DNA of 15,533 nt from Candidatus Caenarcanales bacterium (GCA_947489925.1 CANLFK010000028.1:1-15533); one strand, 5' to 3'; counted from the stretch's first letter, positions 8,701-14,317 are shown. Notes: generated from the letters alone by a model not told the origin. Made by a program: numbers and translations.

Positions 8701-8857
8701 TAATATTAAGTTAGATAATTTAAAACGCTTTAAAGATGATGCAAAAGAAGTTTTGGAAGGATTTGAATGTGGACTTTCATTTGATGGCTTTAATGATTTG
8801 GAAATTGGAGACATTATTGAATCATGGGGTTTTGAAATGCAGGAAAGAAAGGATTAA
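5720..8857 (+). CDS. infB: Translation initiation factor IF-2
   Basis: GTPase that brings initiator tRNA to the 30S subunit and promotes subunit joining. The protein has 1045 aa. Residues 1 to about 445 are a long low-complexity region, first Glu/Lys/Ile-rich and then strongly Asn/Gln/Arg/Pro-rich. An IF2_N domain follows at about 452-505 (RPVTVKELAVLMEVNETEII). The GTPase motifs are intact: G1 GHVDHGKT (548-555), the G2 segment GGITQHIGAYQ, G3 DTPGH (601-605), G4 NKID (655-658) and G5 SAK. The remaining residues are the IF-2 beta-barrel and C-terminal domains that bind fMet-tRNA. The ATG at 5720 follows ylxR by 5 bases; an AGAGG lies unusually far upstream (about 13 bases). rbfA follows after 5 bases, forming the conserved ylxR-infB-rbfA order. 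Confidence 0.97.
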   Translation: MSTVGKTRIYDLARNLSPDILSEKDRKNLQTSLTKQIIELCKDFGENNKTASSSIDNSLIDKITPLLKIEDNLPKSKNIDSPKSNLGQTSKTQKSKPTTSLIDQSKLSKTPRVLRRIEKTEDDEIESEELQPEEFLHANNMKDHPEIGDDLQPVVNNIAELPYIADQDLPIKPNEESLEEKDEQKEFHSKITDRIINTDNIQQNIEEKTKQIVEENIKENIELASAVETKTEENLKEKSTSLDSIKPIESNTFDIKPEIENENNSIITEEPKATFKFDRNAPISPVRVSSQNSNRRANNNSASVAPRNIKRNNQANPEQNRFRSSNTEQDQRSGQVASQNNQLNNNINRPYQQRPNNPNNNAPAANTNTTGTSQPYRVAKPINSSLTPVRRKPTGNAPLANNQRRGPGNNRNASNDPSKGNNSANSRFGFAGNNAKPNKEQVAENRPTELKITRPVTVKELAVLMEVNETEIIRNLFLKGIMRTVNQTLEMDLMIEVAEALGCKITAEQAHSDQDEGLASRLKILVDNQNIVSSSPTTLRPPVVTIMGHVDHGKTTLLDSIRKSKHSITASESGGITQHIGAYQIDVIDYDNKARKVTFLDTPGHEAFTALRARGAQVTDIAILVVAADDGVMPQTIEAIAHAKAAGVPIIVAVNKIDKPDSNPDRVLTQLIEHELVVEDYGGSVVCAKISAKQNLNLDDLLTKITLVADAELQEKLLAHNESPALGAVIEAALSPSRGPVATLLVQNGTLKKGDSIAVGASSGRVRAIFNDLGKEILVAPPSTPVQILGLDNLPQAGDIFRVFKNAQEAKSSANEVKDSLANKRRVNKGLEYFSSQVREGKAKELAVVIKADMQGSAEAVASELSKLSSNEVVVRIIHCAAGAVTENDVNLASATNAIIVNFNSVVDSSSSKAAQENAVPIYNYNIIYQITDAVQKAINGLLEPERIDIKHGQAEIRQIFMAGKNKIAGCSVQSGKLVRGSMAKVFRNKKELANIKLDNLKRFKDDAKEVLEGFECGLSFDGFNDLEIGDIIESWGFEMQERKD

Positions 8858-8862
8858 TTATT

Positions 8863-9231
8863 ATGGGTAGAATGCCTTTTTCTCGCTCTGACAGATTAGC
8901 TTCTTCGGTGCAGAAAGATTTATCAGAAATGATTAGTACTAAAAAACTGAAAGAGTTTAGAGATCCTCGCTTTCAGGGTTTAATTTCGATTACTGGAGTT
9001 AAAGTAACTAATGGTTATCAGCATTTAGACATTTTTTTTAGTGTTTTTGAAGAAAATTATCGACTGGGAGTTTTAGAGGTTTTTAAAGAAGCAATTCCTT
9101 CAATTAGAGGAGAAATTTGTCGTGGTTTCAAATTGAAAATTGCTCCTAGCTTAGTTTTTCACTTAGATGAATCTTTAGAGAGAGGTAATAAAATTTGGAA
9201 TTTGTTAGATAATTTGGAGTCTCATGAATAA
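8863..9231 (+). CDS. rbfA: 30S ribosome-binding factor A
   Basis: Small KH-type protein that binds the 30S subunit during late 16S rRNA maturation and in cold adaptation. Its 122 aa match the family in length. The pattern RSDRLASSVQKDLSEMI at the N-terminus, then FRDPRFQGLISITGVKVT, the strand HLDIFFSVF and the C-terminal APSLVFHLDESLERGNKIWNLL are typical of RbfA. It starts 5 bases after infB, with an AAAGG-type site about 11 bases before the ATG. Its end overlaps the start of the next gene by 8 bases (TAA at 9229-9231, ATG at 9224), so the downstream aldolase-like gene is translationally coupled. Cotranscription with infB is the rule in bacteria and the spacing here supports it. Confidence 0.94.
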   Translation: MGRMPFSRSDRLASSVQKDLSEMISTKKLKEFRDPRFQGLISITGVKVTNGYQHLDIFFSVFEENYRLGVLEVFKEAIPSIRGEICRGFKLKIAPSLVFHLDESLERGNKIWNLLDNLESHE

Positions 9232-9862
9232 AGAAGAAATAAAAAACTTTTTACTTAATGAAAAATTGGCTGGTATTATTCGCTCATCGGATCAAGATGT
9301 GGTCAAAAATCAAATTAATACTTTAACCAAAGATTTAAAAATTATTGAGATTTCCGTTATTAATCCAGCTTTTGAAGATTTGTTTATTTGGGCGAGAAAA
9401 AACTTTCCAGAACATATAATTGGAATTGCCACATTATTAGACTCAAATCAGGCTAAAAGGGCTTTTGAACTAAGACCAGATTTTTTGGTTTCACCGATTA
9501 GTGATATAAAAATTCTTGAATTCATGAAAGATAAAGATATTTTATTTATGCCTGGAGCTTGTACGCCGACCGAAATTGCTTTTTTAATTAATAATTATGC
9601 TGAATTTCCCCTGATTAAAATTTTTCCAGCTAACTCTTTAATTGCTTTTCAGGGCTTGAAAAAGATTTTTAATAAAAGTCAATTTGCCGTGAGTAGTTTT
9701 CCCGTTCAAGATATTTGGGGCTTTAAAGAAAGTGGAGTTGCTTTATTTACACTTGGATCTTATTTTACCGAAGACTTAAGTCTGTCTTCCGAAAGAATTA
9801 AAAATATAAAATCTACTCTCTTTCAAAGCTCATTATGCACAAGTCCTATACTATTGAGATAA
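9224..9862 (+). CDS. KDPG/KHG aldolase-like protein with altered active site
   Basis: A 212-aa protein of the 2-dehydro-3-deoxyphosphogluconate / 4-hydroxy-2-oxoglutarate aldolase family (class I, TIM barrel). The conserved positions Arg20 (G-I-IRS), Glu42 (IEIS), Thr70 (IGIATLL), the PGACTPTEI block (110-118) and the Schiff-base Lys132 (LIKIFPA) are present. Differences from the typical family are clear: IE-V-T-x-R-TP is IEISVINPA, so the usual Arg after the catalytic Glu is lost; GAGT is GIAT; and the phosphate-loop P-T-GG-I segment is SSFPVQDI. The fold and Schiff-base chemistry may be kept with a different substrate. The start overlaps rbfA by 8 bases and has GGAG four bases upstream, so it is expressed with the translation genes. 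No Entner-Doudoroff partner gene is nearby, so I give no symbol. Confidence 0.7.
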   Translation: MNKEEIKNFLLNEKLAGIIRSSDQDVVKNQINTLTKDLKIIEISVINPAFEDLFIWARKNFPEHIIGIATLLDSNQAKRAFELRPDFLVSPISDIKILEFMKDKDILFMPGACTPTEIAFLINNYAEFPLIKIFPANSLIAFQGLKKIFNKSQFAVSSFPVQDIWGFKESGVALFTLGSYFTEDLSLSSERIKNIKSTLFQSSLCTSPILLR

Positions 9863-9882
9863 TGTATTAATTATTGTACAAT
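9854..9882 (+). promoter_or_regulatory. Strong candidate promoter, probably giving a leaderless mRNA
   Basis: TTGAGA (9854-9859) and TACAAT (9877-9882) are separated by exactly 17 bases. They match the -35 and -10 sigma-70 type boxes at four and five of six positions. The expected start site, six to eight bases after the -10 box, falls at about 9888-9890, on or next to the ATG at 9890. The -35 box lies within the last codons of the aldolase-like gene. No Shine-Dalgarno site precedes the ATG, consistent with leaderless translation. Confidence 0.6.
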
Positions 9883-9889
9883 TACCTTT

Positions 9890-10906
9890 ATGAAAATTTT
9901 TAAAATCTGTTTTTTATTATTTAGTCTAGTTTTTAGCGGATTAATTTTAACTAATTCGCCTAGTTTTTCTTCAATTAAGGCTAGTCCAAATCAAATTATA
10001 ATTAATGTTAATAATGTACCGCCTAATGCGAAGAGTTTATTTATTCCACTCAAAATCAGTGAATCTGAGAGGGTTGATTTATACAAAGTTGAATTGAAAG
10101 ATATAATAAGTTCGCCCTATACTGGCTTAATTCAAAGAGATGAAAATCAAAAAGTTTTAGGAATTAGTTTTGCTTCTTTAAGGGCTAGAAGTTTGCCAGA
10201 AAAGTTTGAAGCAATTGTTTATATAAGACCTTTAATAAAAAAAGATGAAAAGTTTACAAAAACAGCTATAACAATTGACTGGGATTATCCATGGGTTTTC
10301 AGCAAACCAACCAGAATAATTGAAAAAGCTTTTATTGGTTTTAATTCATTAAGCTTATATTCTGAAAAACTTGAAAACGGAAATACTGATAACGAGGATC
10401 GAAAACGCAAAAAACAAAGAAAAGATAATGAGAGCAAAGATTTTTATATTAAGTCTTTAGGTCAAACTTTGGTGCGTTCGGAAAGAAATGCTAATAAATC
10501 ACAAGAAAAAACCTTTAATTTTCCAGAATTAAGAGAATTAGGAATTTTTGCTTATTTACCAGAAGGAAGTAGCTATGAAAGAATATATATTCCTTTAGCT
10601 TTAGAAGAAGCCCAAGATTTAAAAATTGAAAGCAGTGATTTTACTAATGGTTTTGTCTGGAGAGTAATTAATCAAAATGTTTTAGAATTAAGCTCATTAT
10701 CACCAAGTGCAAAATTGCCAGCTTTAGTGCCAATAACTGGAAAACTAATTATTAAACAAAGCACTGAAATTTTAGAAAATAGAGTTTCAACTGGGCTTGT
10801 TTTGTCAGAACCAGCTGAAATAATTCAAGGAGTTTCAGTTTCAATTACACCTAGAAGCATTAGCCTCGAAAATAGTAATTTTAATCCTTTAGATATTTTG
10901 AAATAA
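9890..10906 (+). CDS. Secreted protein of unknown function
   Basis: A 338-aa protein that I do not recognise. Residues 1 to about 32 form a signal peptide (basic start, hydrophobic core 7-20, then Ser/Ala-rich), so it should be exported to the periplasm or surface. The mature part looks beta-rich: short alternating strands with turns such as NNVPPNAKSLFIPLKIS, consistent with immunoglobulin-like or adhesin/chaperone-type folds, but no family motif is certain. A highly basic, probably flexible stretch (about 166-183, RKRKKQRKDN) divides two ordered halves. It is not lipidated, and no second membrane segment is visible. It is preceded by its own promoter and followed, with a one-base TAATG overlap, by a 34-aa ORF and then the leader of the first duplicated exported-protein gene. 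A role linked to those proteins, for example assembly or anchoring, is only a guess from position. Confidence 0.7.
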   Translation: MKIFKICFLLFSLVFSGLILTNSPSFSSIKASPNQIIINVNNVPPNAKSLFIPLKISESERVDLYKVELKDIISSPYTGLIQRDENQKVLGISFASLRARSLPEKFEAIVYIRPLIKKDEKFTKTAITIDWDYPWVFSKPTRIIEKAFIGFNSLSLYSEKLENGNTDNEDRKRKKQRKDNESKDFYIKSLGQTLVRSERNANKSQEKTFNFPELRELGIFAYLPEGSSYERIYIPLALEEAQDLKIESSDFTNGFVWRVINQNVLELSSLSPSAKLPALVPITGKLIIKQSTEILENRVSTGLVLSEPAEIIQGVSVSITPRSISLENSNFNPLDILK

Positions 10907-11010
10907 TGAACAAAGAATTGAATGATTACAAGCTTGAAATAGCTTTTAAGTCTAGTTCTAAAGATGCTGAAGCTTTCGTCAGTGCTATAGCTCAAGTATT
11001 GTCTGCTTGA
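10906..11010 (+). CDS. Small coupled ORF, 34 aa
   Basis: ATG at 10906 shares one base with the stop of the 338-aa secreted protein (TAATG), the usual arrangement for translational coupling. The frame runs to TGA at 11008. The product begins M-N-K-E-L-N-D-Y-K and ends A-I-A-Q-V-L-S-A: hydrophilic, then a short amphipathic helix-like tail, with no signal peptide or Cys. Composition and codon use look like real coding sequence. No homologue is known to me, and a chance ORF of this length is possible, so this is a proposal. The conserved leader element of the next gene begins within four bases of its stop codon. Confidence 0.4.
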   Translation: MNKELNDYKLEIAFKSSSKDAEAFVSAIAQVLSA

Positions 11011-11013
11011 TAG

Positions 11014-11143
11014 ACGATCTCCCTAATAAAAAGAGTAGTGCTCCTCTGTTTAGGTTAGTTAGTTTGATTTAGCGTGTATGAATGACTCAAGGCAAGTGAA
11101 GCCGATTGATGAAACTAAAAAATAACGAAGAGGAGACAATATC
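11014..11143 (+). promoter_or_regulatory. Leader element, copy 1 of a duplicated 5' region
   Basis: This leader aligns along its length with 12063-12200. Both begin ACGATCTCCC and share AAAAAGAG, CTGTTTAGGTT, GTATGAA and an AGAGG site before the ATG. A helix CTAAT (11023-11027) with GTTAG (11054-11058) encloses a hairpin GAG/CUC (11033-11035 with 11041-11043). In copy 2 the outer helix keeps pairing through base changes on both sides. The Shine-Dalgarno sequence AGAGGAG is at 11129-11135, eight bases from the ATG. A weak promoter pair (TTAGTT, 16 bases, TATGAA) also occurs in this region. It could be an RNA element, a promoter with operator, or both. Confidence 0.5.
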
Positions 11144-11824
11144 ATGTTTACAAAGAAGAATTTAAAATTTATTTCTGTTTTAGCCGGTGCTTTAATACTT
11201 TTTTCAGTATGCCCAGCCAAAGCATTTGATGACTTATCTGGTAGTAGTGGTCAGAGTTTAACATATACTAATGAAGGAACAAGTCTTTGGACAGATGGCG
11301 GTGGTCTGTCTACTGGAAGTGGAGCAGTCCCTAATCCATCAACTAGTACAAATATTCAGCTTAGCTTAACTATGTCTAAATATGTTGCTATGGCTATTAA
11401 TACGACAGCTACAGAAAGCTTAGTGTTGAATGCTCCACCATATGGTACTGCCGCAATACCAAGATCGCAATTTGCAATTAGATCTGATATTAATGACTTG
11501 CAGACTAATGCAATTCCAGAGTTTATAATCAAAGGTTTAGTTGCGTCTAATGTGGATAATGTCAAATTAGATTATACAACTTCTTTAGCTTTAACAAATG
11601 GTTCTAGCGGTTCATTTGATGTGGCTTTCACAGGCTTTTCGGGAACTGGTGTAACTGGTTATGATGGTACTGCTGCCTTGGCAAGTGGAGGTAATATTAA
11701 TACTACTAGTGCTCTTGGCGGATTTAGACTAGAAGGTAATGTTGTTCCTGCTAGTGTAAGCTTCGATGTAGACAGGGCTGGTGTTTATACTGGAACTATT
11801 GCTCTTACTGCAACTGCCATGTAG
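11144..11824 (+). CDS. Exported beta-rich protein, tandem copy 1
   Basis: A 226-aa secreted protein of unknown family. Residues 1-27 are a clear signal peptide (M-F-T-K-K-N, hydrophobic core, cleavage after A-K-A). The mature protein is rich in Ser, Thr, Gly, Ala and Asn with hardly any charged clusters and no Cys, and shows regular alternating strands: IQLSLTMSKYVAMAI, IPRSQFAIRSD, FIIKGLVAS, FRLEGNVVP, VSFDVDRAGVYTG and a final IALTATAM. The ending G-V-Y-T-G-x-I-x-L-T-A-T recalls the last strand of fimbrial, spore-coat-U or DUF4402-type proteins, so a surface or pilus-like structural role is possible but unproven. It has a strong Shine-Dalgarno sequence (AGAGGAG) and a perfect terminator follows 190 bases downstream, suggesting high, independent expression. 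The next gene is its paralogue. Confidence 0.75.
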   Translation: MFTKKNLKFISVLAGALILFSVCPAKAFDDLSGSSGQSLTYTNEGTSLWTDGGGLSTGSGAVPNPSTSTNIQLSLTMSKYVAMAINTTATESLVLNAPPYGTAAIPRSQFAIRSDINDLQTNAIPEFIIKGLVASNVDNVKLDYTTSLALTNGSSGSFDVAFTGFSGTGVTGYDGTAALASGGNINTTSALGGFRLEGNVVPASVSFDVDRAGVYTGTIALTATAM

Positions 11825-12013
11825 TTTGTCATTTTTAATATACTGAATTTCTTTTTAACAAGAGAGGACTTAAGCCAAAACAGAAAAAATCTTAAAGCAT
11901 TCATTTCCAGACTCTCTTTTCAAACTTTCTCCTAAAAGAGGAAAATGGTAATACATAAAAGTCAAAAGGCTAGGAAATGCGATAGCTGTAAAAATAAAAA
12001 CAAATACTAAATT
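11825..12013 (+). other. Region between copy 1 and its terminator, absent from copy 2
   Basis: About 155 bases here have no counterpart after copy 2, where the terminator follows the stop codon within 29 bases. The stretch contains AAGAGAG (11860-11866) pairing with CTCTCTT (11912-11918) across a 45-base loop. It also has a tiny ORF, ATG 11945 to TAA 12010 (21 aa with a C-D-S-C motif), whose AGAGG lies only three bases before the ATG. I see no convincing gene. It may be a long 3' untranslated region, a source of small RNA, or remnant sequence lost from the other copy. Confidence 0.35.
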
Positions 12014-12053
12014 AAAGCCAATCCTTGTTTAATCAGCGGGGGTTGGCTTTTTT
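12014..12053 (+). terminator. Intrinsic terminator after copy 1
   Basis: AAAGCCAATCC (12014-12024) pairs with GGGTTGGCTTT (12040-12050) over 11 bp, with one G-U wobble. The loop is 15 bases and the stem runs directly into six T residues (12048-12053). It separates the copy 1 transcript from the copy 2 leader, which begins ten bases later, so copy 2 should have its own promoter or rely on read-through. Confidence 0.88.
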
Positions 12054-12062
12054 AGTTTTAAC

Positions 12063-12200
12063 ACGATCTCCCCAACAAAAAGAGAGCGATCTTCTGTTTA
12101 GGTTGGTTCGTTTGGTCTACAATGTATGAAATGACTAAAAGTAAATGAGACAGATTAATTAATGAGAGCAAAAAAATAGCAAAGAGGAAATAATATTATT
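12063..12200 (+). promoter_or_regulatory. Leader element, copy 2 of the duplicated 5' region
   Basis: This is the homologue of 11014-11143. The outer helix is CCAAC (12072-12076) with GTTGG (12102-12106). Relative to copy 1, a T-A pair has become C-G and a T-G wobble has become C-G. The inner hairpin is GAGA (12082-12085) with TCTT (12090-12093) closed by the tetraloop GCGA. Because a terminator ends just upstream, a promoter should lie here: TTGGTT (12103-12108), 16 bases, TATGAA (12125-12130) is one option, and TACAAT at 12118-12123 another -10 box. The Shine-Dalgarno AGAGG sits about 13 bases before the ATG, further than in copy 1. Confidence 0.5.
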
Positions 12201-12893
12201 ATGTTTGAAAAGAAAAATTTTAAATTTATTTTTATTTTAGTTAATGTTCTAATACTTTTTTCAGCATACCCCGCTAAAGCATTTGATGACTTATCTGGTA
12301 ATGGTCAGAGTTTTACATATACTAATGATGGAACAAGTCTTTTGGCTAATGGTTTTGGCATGTCTACTGGAAATGCATCAGTTTCAACCCCATCAACTAG
12401 CAGCAATATAGAGCTTAGTTTAACTATGACTAAATATGTTGCTATGGCTATCAATACTACGACTTCAGCTAACTTGGTGTTGAACAACCCACTATTTCGT
12501 GGTAAAGGAAGTAGCAGTACACGAATACCAAGATCACAATTTGCAATTAGATCTGATATCAATGACTTGAAAACTAATACTGTTCCAGAATTTATAATTA
12601 AAGGTTTAGTTTCTTCCAATGTGGATAATATCAAATTGGACTATACTACGACTTTGACTTTAACTAATGGCGCTAGTGGTTCATTTGATGTAGTTTTCAC
12701 TGGATTTAAGGGGGTTGGTCGAAATGGTTATAACGGTAAGGTCGCTTTATCAAGTGGAGGTAATATTAATACTTCCAGTTCTCTTGCTGGATTTAGATTG
12801 GAAGGAAATGTAGTTCCTAGTAGTGTAAGCTTTGATGTTGATAGAGCTGGTGTTTATCAGGGAAATATTATTATTACCGCAACTGCCATGTAA
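12201..12893 (+). CDS. Exported beta-rich protein, tandem copy 2
   Basis: A 230-aa paralogue of the preceding gene, with the same layout and long identical blocks: YPAKAFDDLSG after the signal peptide (1-27, cleavage after A-K-A), TKYVAMAINTT, the IPRSQFAIRSDINDL block, VPEFIIKGLV and the C-terminal FRLEGNVVP ... VSFDVDRAGVYQG ... ITATAM. The main difference is a short basic insertion (F-R-G-K-G-S-S-S-T-R) before IPRSQ, in a loop that is shorter in copy 1, plus a cluster of changes at GFKGVGRNGYNGK. The strands are conserved and the loops vary, as expected for surface-exposed proteins or structural subunits that have specialised. Export is confident; function is not known. It is followed within 29 bases by its own terminator. 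Confidence 0.75.
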   Translation: MFEKKNFKFIFILVNVLILFSAYPAKAFDDLSGNGQSFTYTNDGTSLLANGFGMSTGNASVSTPSTSSNIELSLTMTKYVAMAINTTTSANLVLNNPLFRGKGSSSTRIPRSQFAIRSDINDLKTNTVPEFIIKGLVSSNVDNIKLDYTTTLTLTNGASGSFDVVFTGFKGVGRNGYNGKVALSSGGNINTSSSLAGFRLEGNVVPSSVSFDVDRAGVYQGNIIITATAM

Positions 12894-12921
12894 AAAATAG
12901 ATTAATAAATAATACTAAATC

Positions 12922-12962
12922 AAAGCCAATTCTCTTTTAATTAGCGGGTAATTGGCTTTTTT
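12922..12962 (+). terminator. Intrinsic terminator after copy 2
   Basis: AAAGCCAATT (12922-12931) pairs perfectly with AATTGGCTTT (12950-12959) around an 18-base loop, followed by six T residues (12957-12962). It is homologous to the terminator of copy 1, and the inner stem bases differ on both sides so that pairing is kept. The convergent minus-strand gene ends at 13011, so this element may also slow transcription from that side, though the T-run on that strand is poor. Confidence 0.87.
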
Positions 12963-13010
12963 AGTTTTTATACAAGCAAGTTTTACTCATAATGTGCATT
13001 TTTAGTGCTT

Positions 13011-14273
13011 TTAGAGAATTTTATTTAAATTTACAATTTTTTGATTTTGACTAATTTTGATTTTAGTGAATTTTTTTGCTTTTAATTCTTCCAAATTTGG
13101 TGATTTGTAAATCCAGAAAATACCTAAAATTTGTTCAGTTGAATCTTCACTATCTGGTAAAACAAGTTTTATTTTATTGGTTTTATTTACGATTTCCAAG
13201 TTGCTAATATTTTGTAAAATTTGCCACTGAGAATCTTTAGACATCATTTTAATAGATTGATCTTTCTCTGAGTGAACGAATTTATAATCTTCAAATAATT
13301 TAATTACTTTTTTAGGTAATTTTGCCTGATTCAATAAAGTTTCTGCCCTAAAGTTTAAACCACGATTTACTTGCTCTGAATGAGGAAAACCAAAAAGTAA
13401 AAAAGGTCCATTTGGCTTAATAGCTGGGCAAAAAACATTAGGACTAAAAGTATAACCTTGCGAATTTAATAAACCAGTTAATTTTTGCTGAGAAGTTTGA
13501 TTTTTAGCTGAATCATTAGCTGGACCAGTAAAAGTATCCATGCCACCAACCGAATTATTGAATGAATTGTCCAACATTGTTTGTTCTAAAATGGCTTTAA
13601 TATTTTCATTTAACTGAGACCAAATTTCTTCTTTAATTTTACTATCACTTATAAATTCATCAAAACGGACAAATTTTTTGTTAATAAAATCAAAAGTACC
13701 AAAACGCCTCAAAGCAATTGGATGAGCACCACCATAAAATTCATTTTGTAAATCTGAAACACAAATAAAATCTTGGCTAAAAGCTTCCAAAAAAATATGA
13801 TTACTAATATTCCACTGACAAGAAGGCGAATTTTCTTTGCGGTCGCTACAAAGCGAAGATAAAGTTTCAATGGCTGTGTCTTTTTGTTCTTGATCTGGTA
13901 CAAAACGAATCAAGGCGGACTTTTCACCTATTTTATATAATTCGTCCCATTCCCAGACAATTTCCCAAGCTGTTTTTGAAAGTTTTTCTTTTTTATGTTT
14001 TATCTCAAAAAAATTAGCTTTTCCTTCACGATCAAACCAACCACTTAATGGACTAAACCAAATACTAAAAGACTTTGCATATCTATTATCTTTTCCAATT
14101 AAAAAACTGCCTTTATTTGTAACAATTTGAACGCCAATCACTTTATTGACATTGCCATTATTAAAGAAAAAATAAGTAAAGCCAGCAAAAAAACTAAGCA
14201 GCAATAATGAAGAAAAAATTAATTTCTTGTCTTTCCAATTAATTTTTATTACTTTGTTTAGCTGGGAAAGCAT
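13011..14273 (-). CDS. Membrane-anchored DUF3298-type protein
   Basis: A 420-aa protein with a single N-terminal membrane segment (about 19-37) preceded by a Lys-rich cytoplasmic tail, so most of it is likely outside the inner membrane. Residues about 165-235 carry the pattern typical of DUF3298/DUF4163 proteins (for example RsiV and PdaC): FICVSDLQNEFYGGAHPIALRRFGTFD, with YGGAHP at 180-185, then FVRFDEFISD and a helix. In that family the domain binds peptidoglycan-related ligands or lysozyme. Four Cys (142, 152, 171 and one near 282) could form disulfides. The C-terminal part is unassigned. The gene is on the opposite strand to its neighbours and converges with copy 2. ATG at 14273 has only a poorly spaced AGG upstream. 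Confidence 0.68.
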   Translation of the reverse strand: MLSQLNKVIKINWKDKKLIFSSLLLLSFFAGFTYFFFNNGNVNKVIGVQIVTNKGSFLIGKDNRYAKSFSIWFSPLSGWFDREGKANFFEIKHKKEKLSKTAWEIVWEWDELYKIGEKSALIRFVPDQEQKDTAIETLSSLCSDRKENSPSCQWNISNHIFLEAFSQDFICVSDLQNEFYGGAHPIALRRFGTFDFINKKFVRFDEFISDSKIKEEIWSQLNENIKAILEQTMLDNSFNNSVGGMDTFTGPANDSAKNQTSQQKLTGLLNSQGYTFSPNVFCPAIKPNGPFLLFGFPHSEQVNRGLNFRAETLLNQAKLPKKVIKLFEDYKFVHSEKDQSIKMMSKDSQWQILQNISNLEIVNKTNKIKLVLPDSEDSTEQILGIFWIYKSPNLEELKAKKFTKIKISQNQKIVNLNKIL

Positions 14274-14289
14274 GCCTAAAGAGTCTTAA

Positions 14290-14317
14290 ATTAAACTTTA
14301 TGTTTAGAGTATCACAA
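14290..14317 (-). promoter_or_regulatory. Candidate promoter for the DUF3298-type gene
   Basis: On the minus strand TTGTGA (14317-14312) and TTTAAT (14295-14290) are spaced by 16 bases, matching four and five consensus positions. The start site would be near 14283, about ten bases before the ATG at 14273, again with almost no leader. The match is moderate and the DNA is AT-rich. Confidence 0.38.

Noticed and set aside
11078..11125. 15-aa upstream ORF in leader 1 (ATG 11078 to TAA 11125)
   Set aside because: Leader 2 has an immediate stop at the matching position, so the frame is not conserved between the two copies.
11019..11135. Pairing of TCTCC in leader 1 with GGAGA of its Shine-Dalgarno site as a translational switch
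   Set aside because: Only five bases pair, and leader 2 keeps TCTCC but its ribosome site no longer matches, so the pairing is not conserved.
11945..12010. 21-aa ORF with a C-D-S-C motif as a gene
   Set aside because: The AGAGG lies only three bases from the ATG, copy 2 has no equivalent, and chance ORFs of this size are common. It is kept only as part of the 3' region note.
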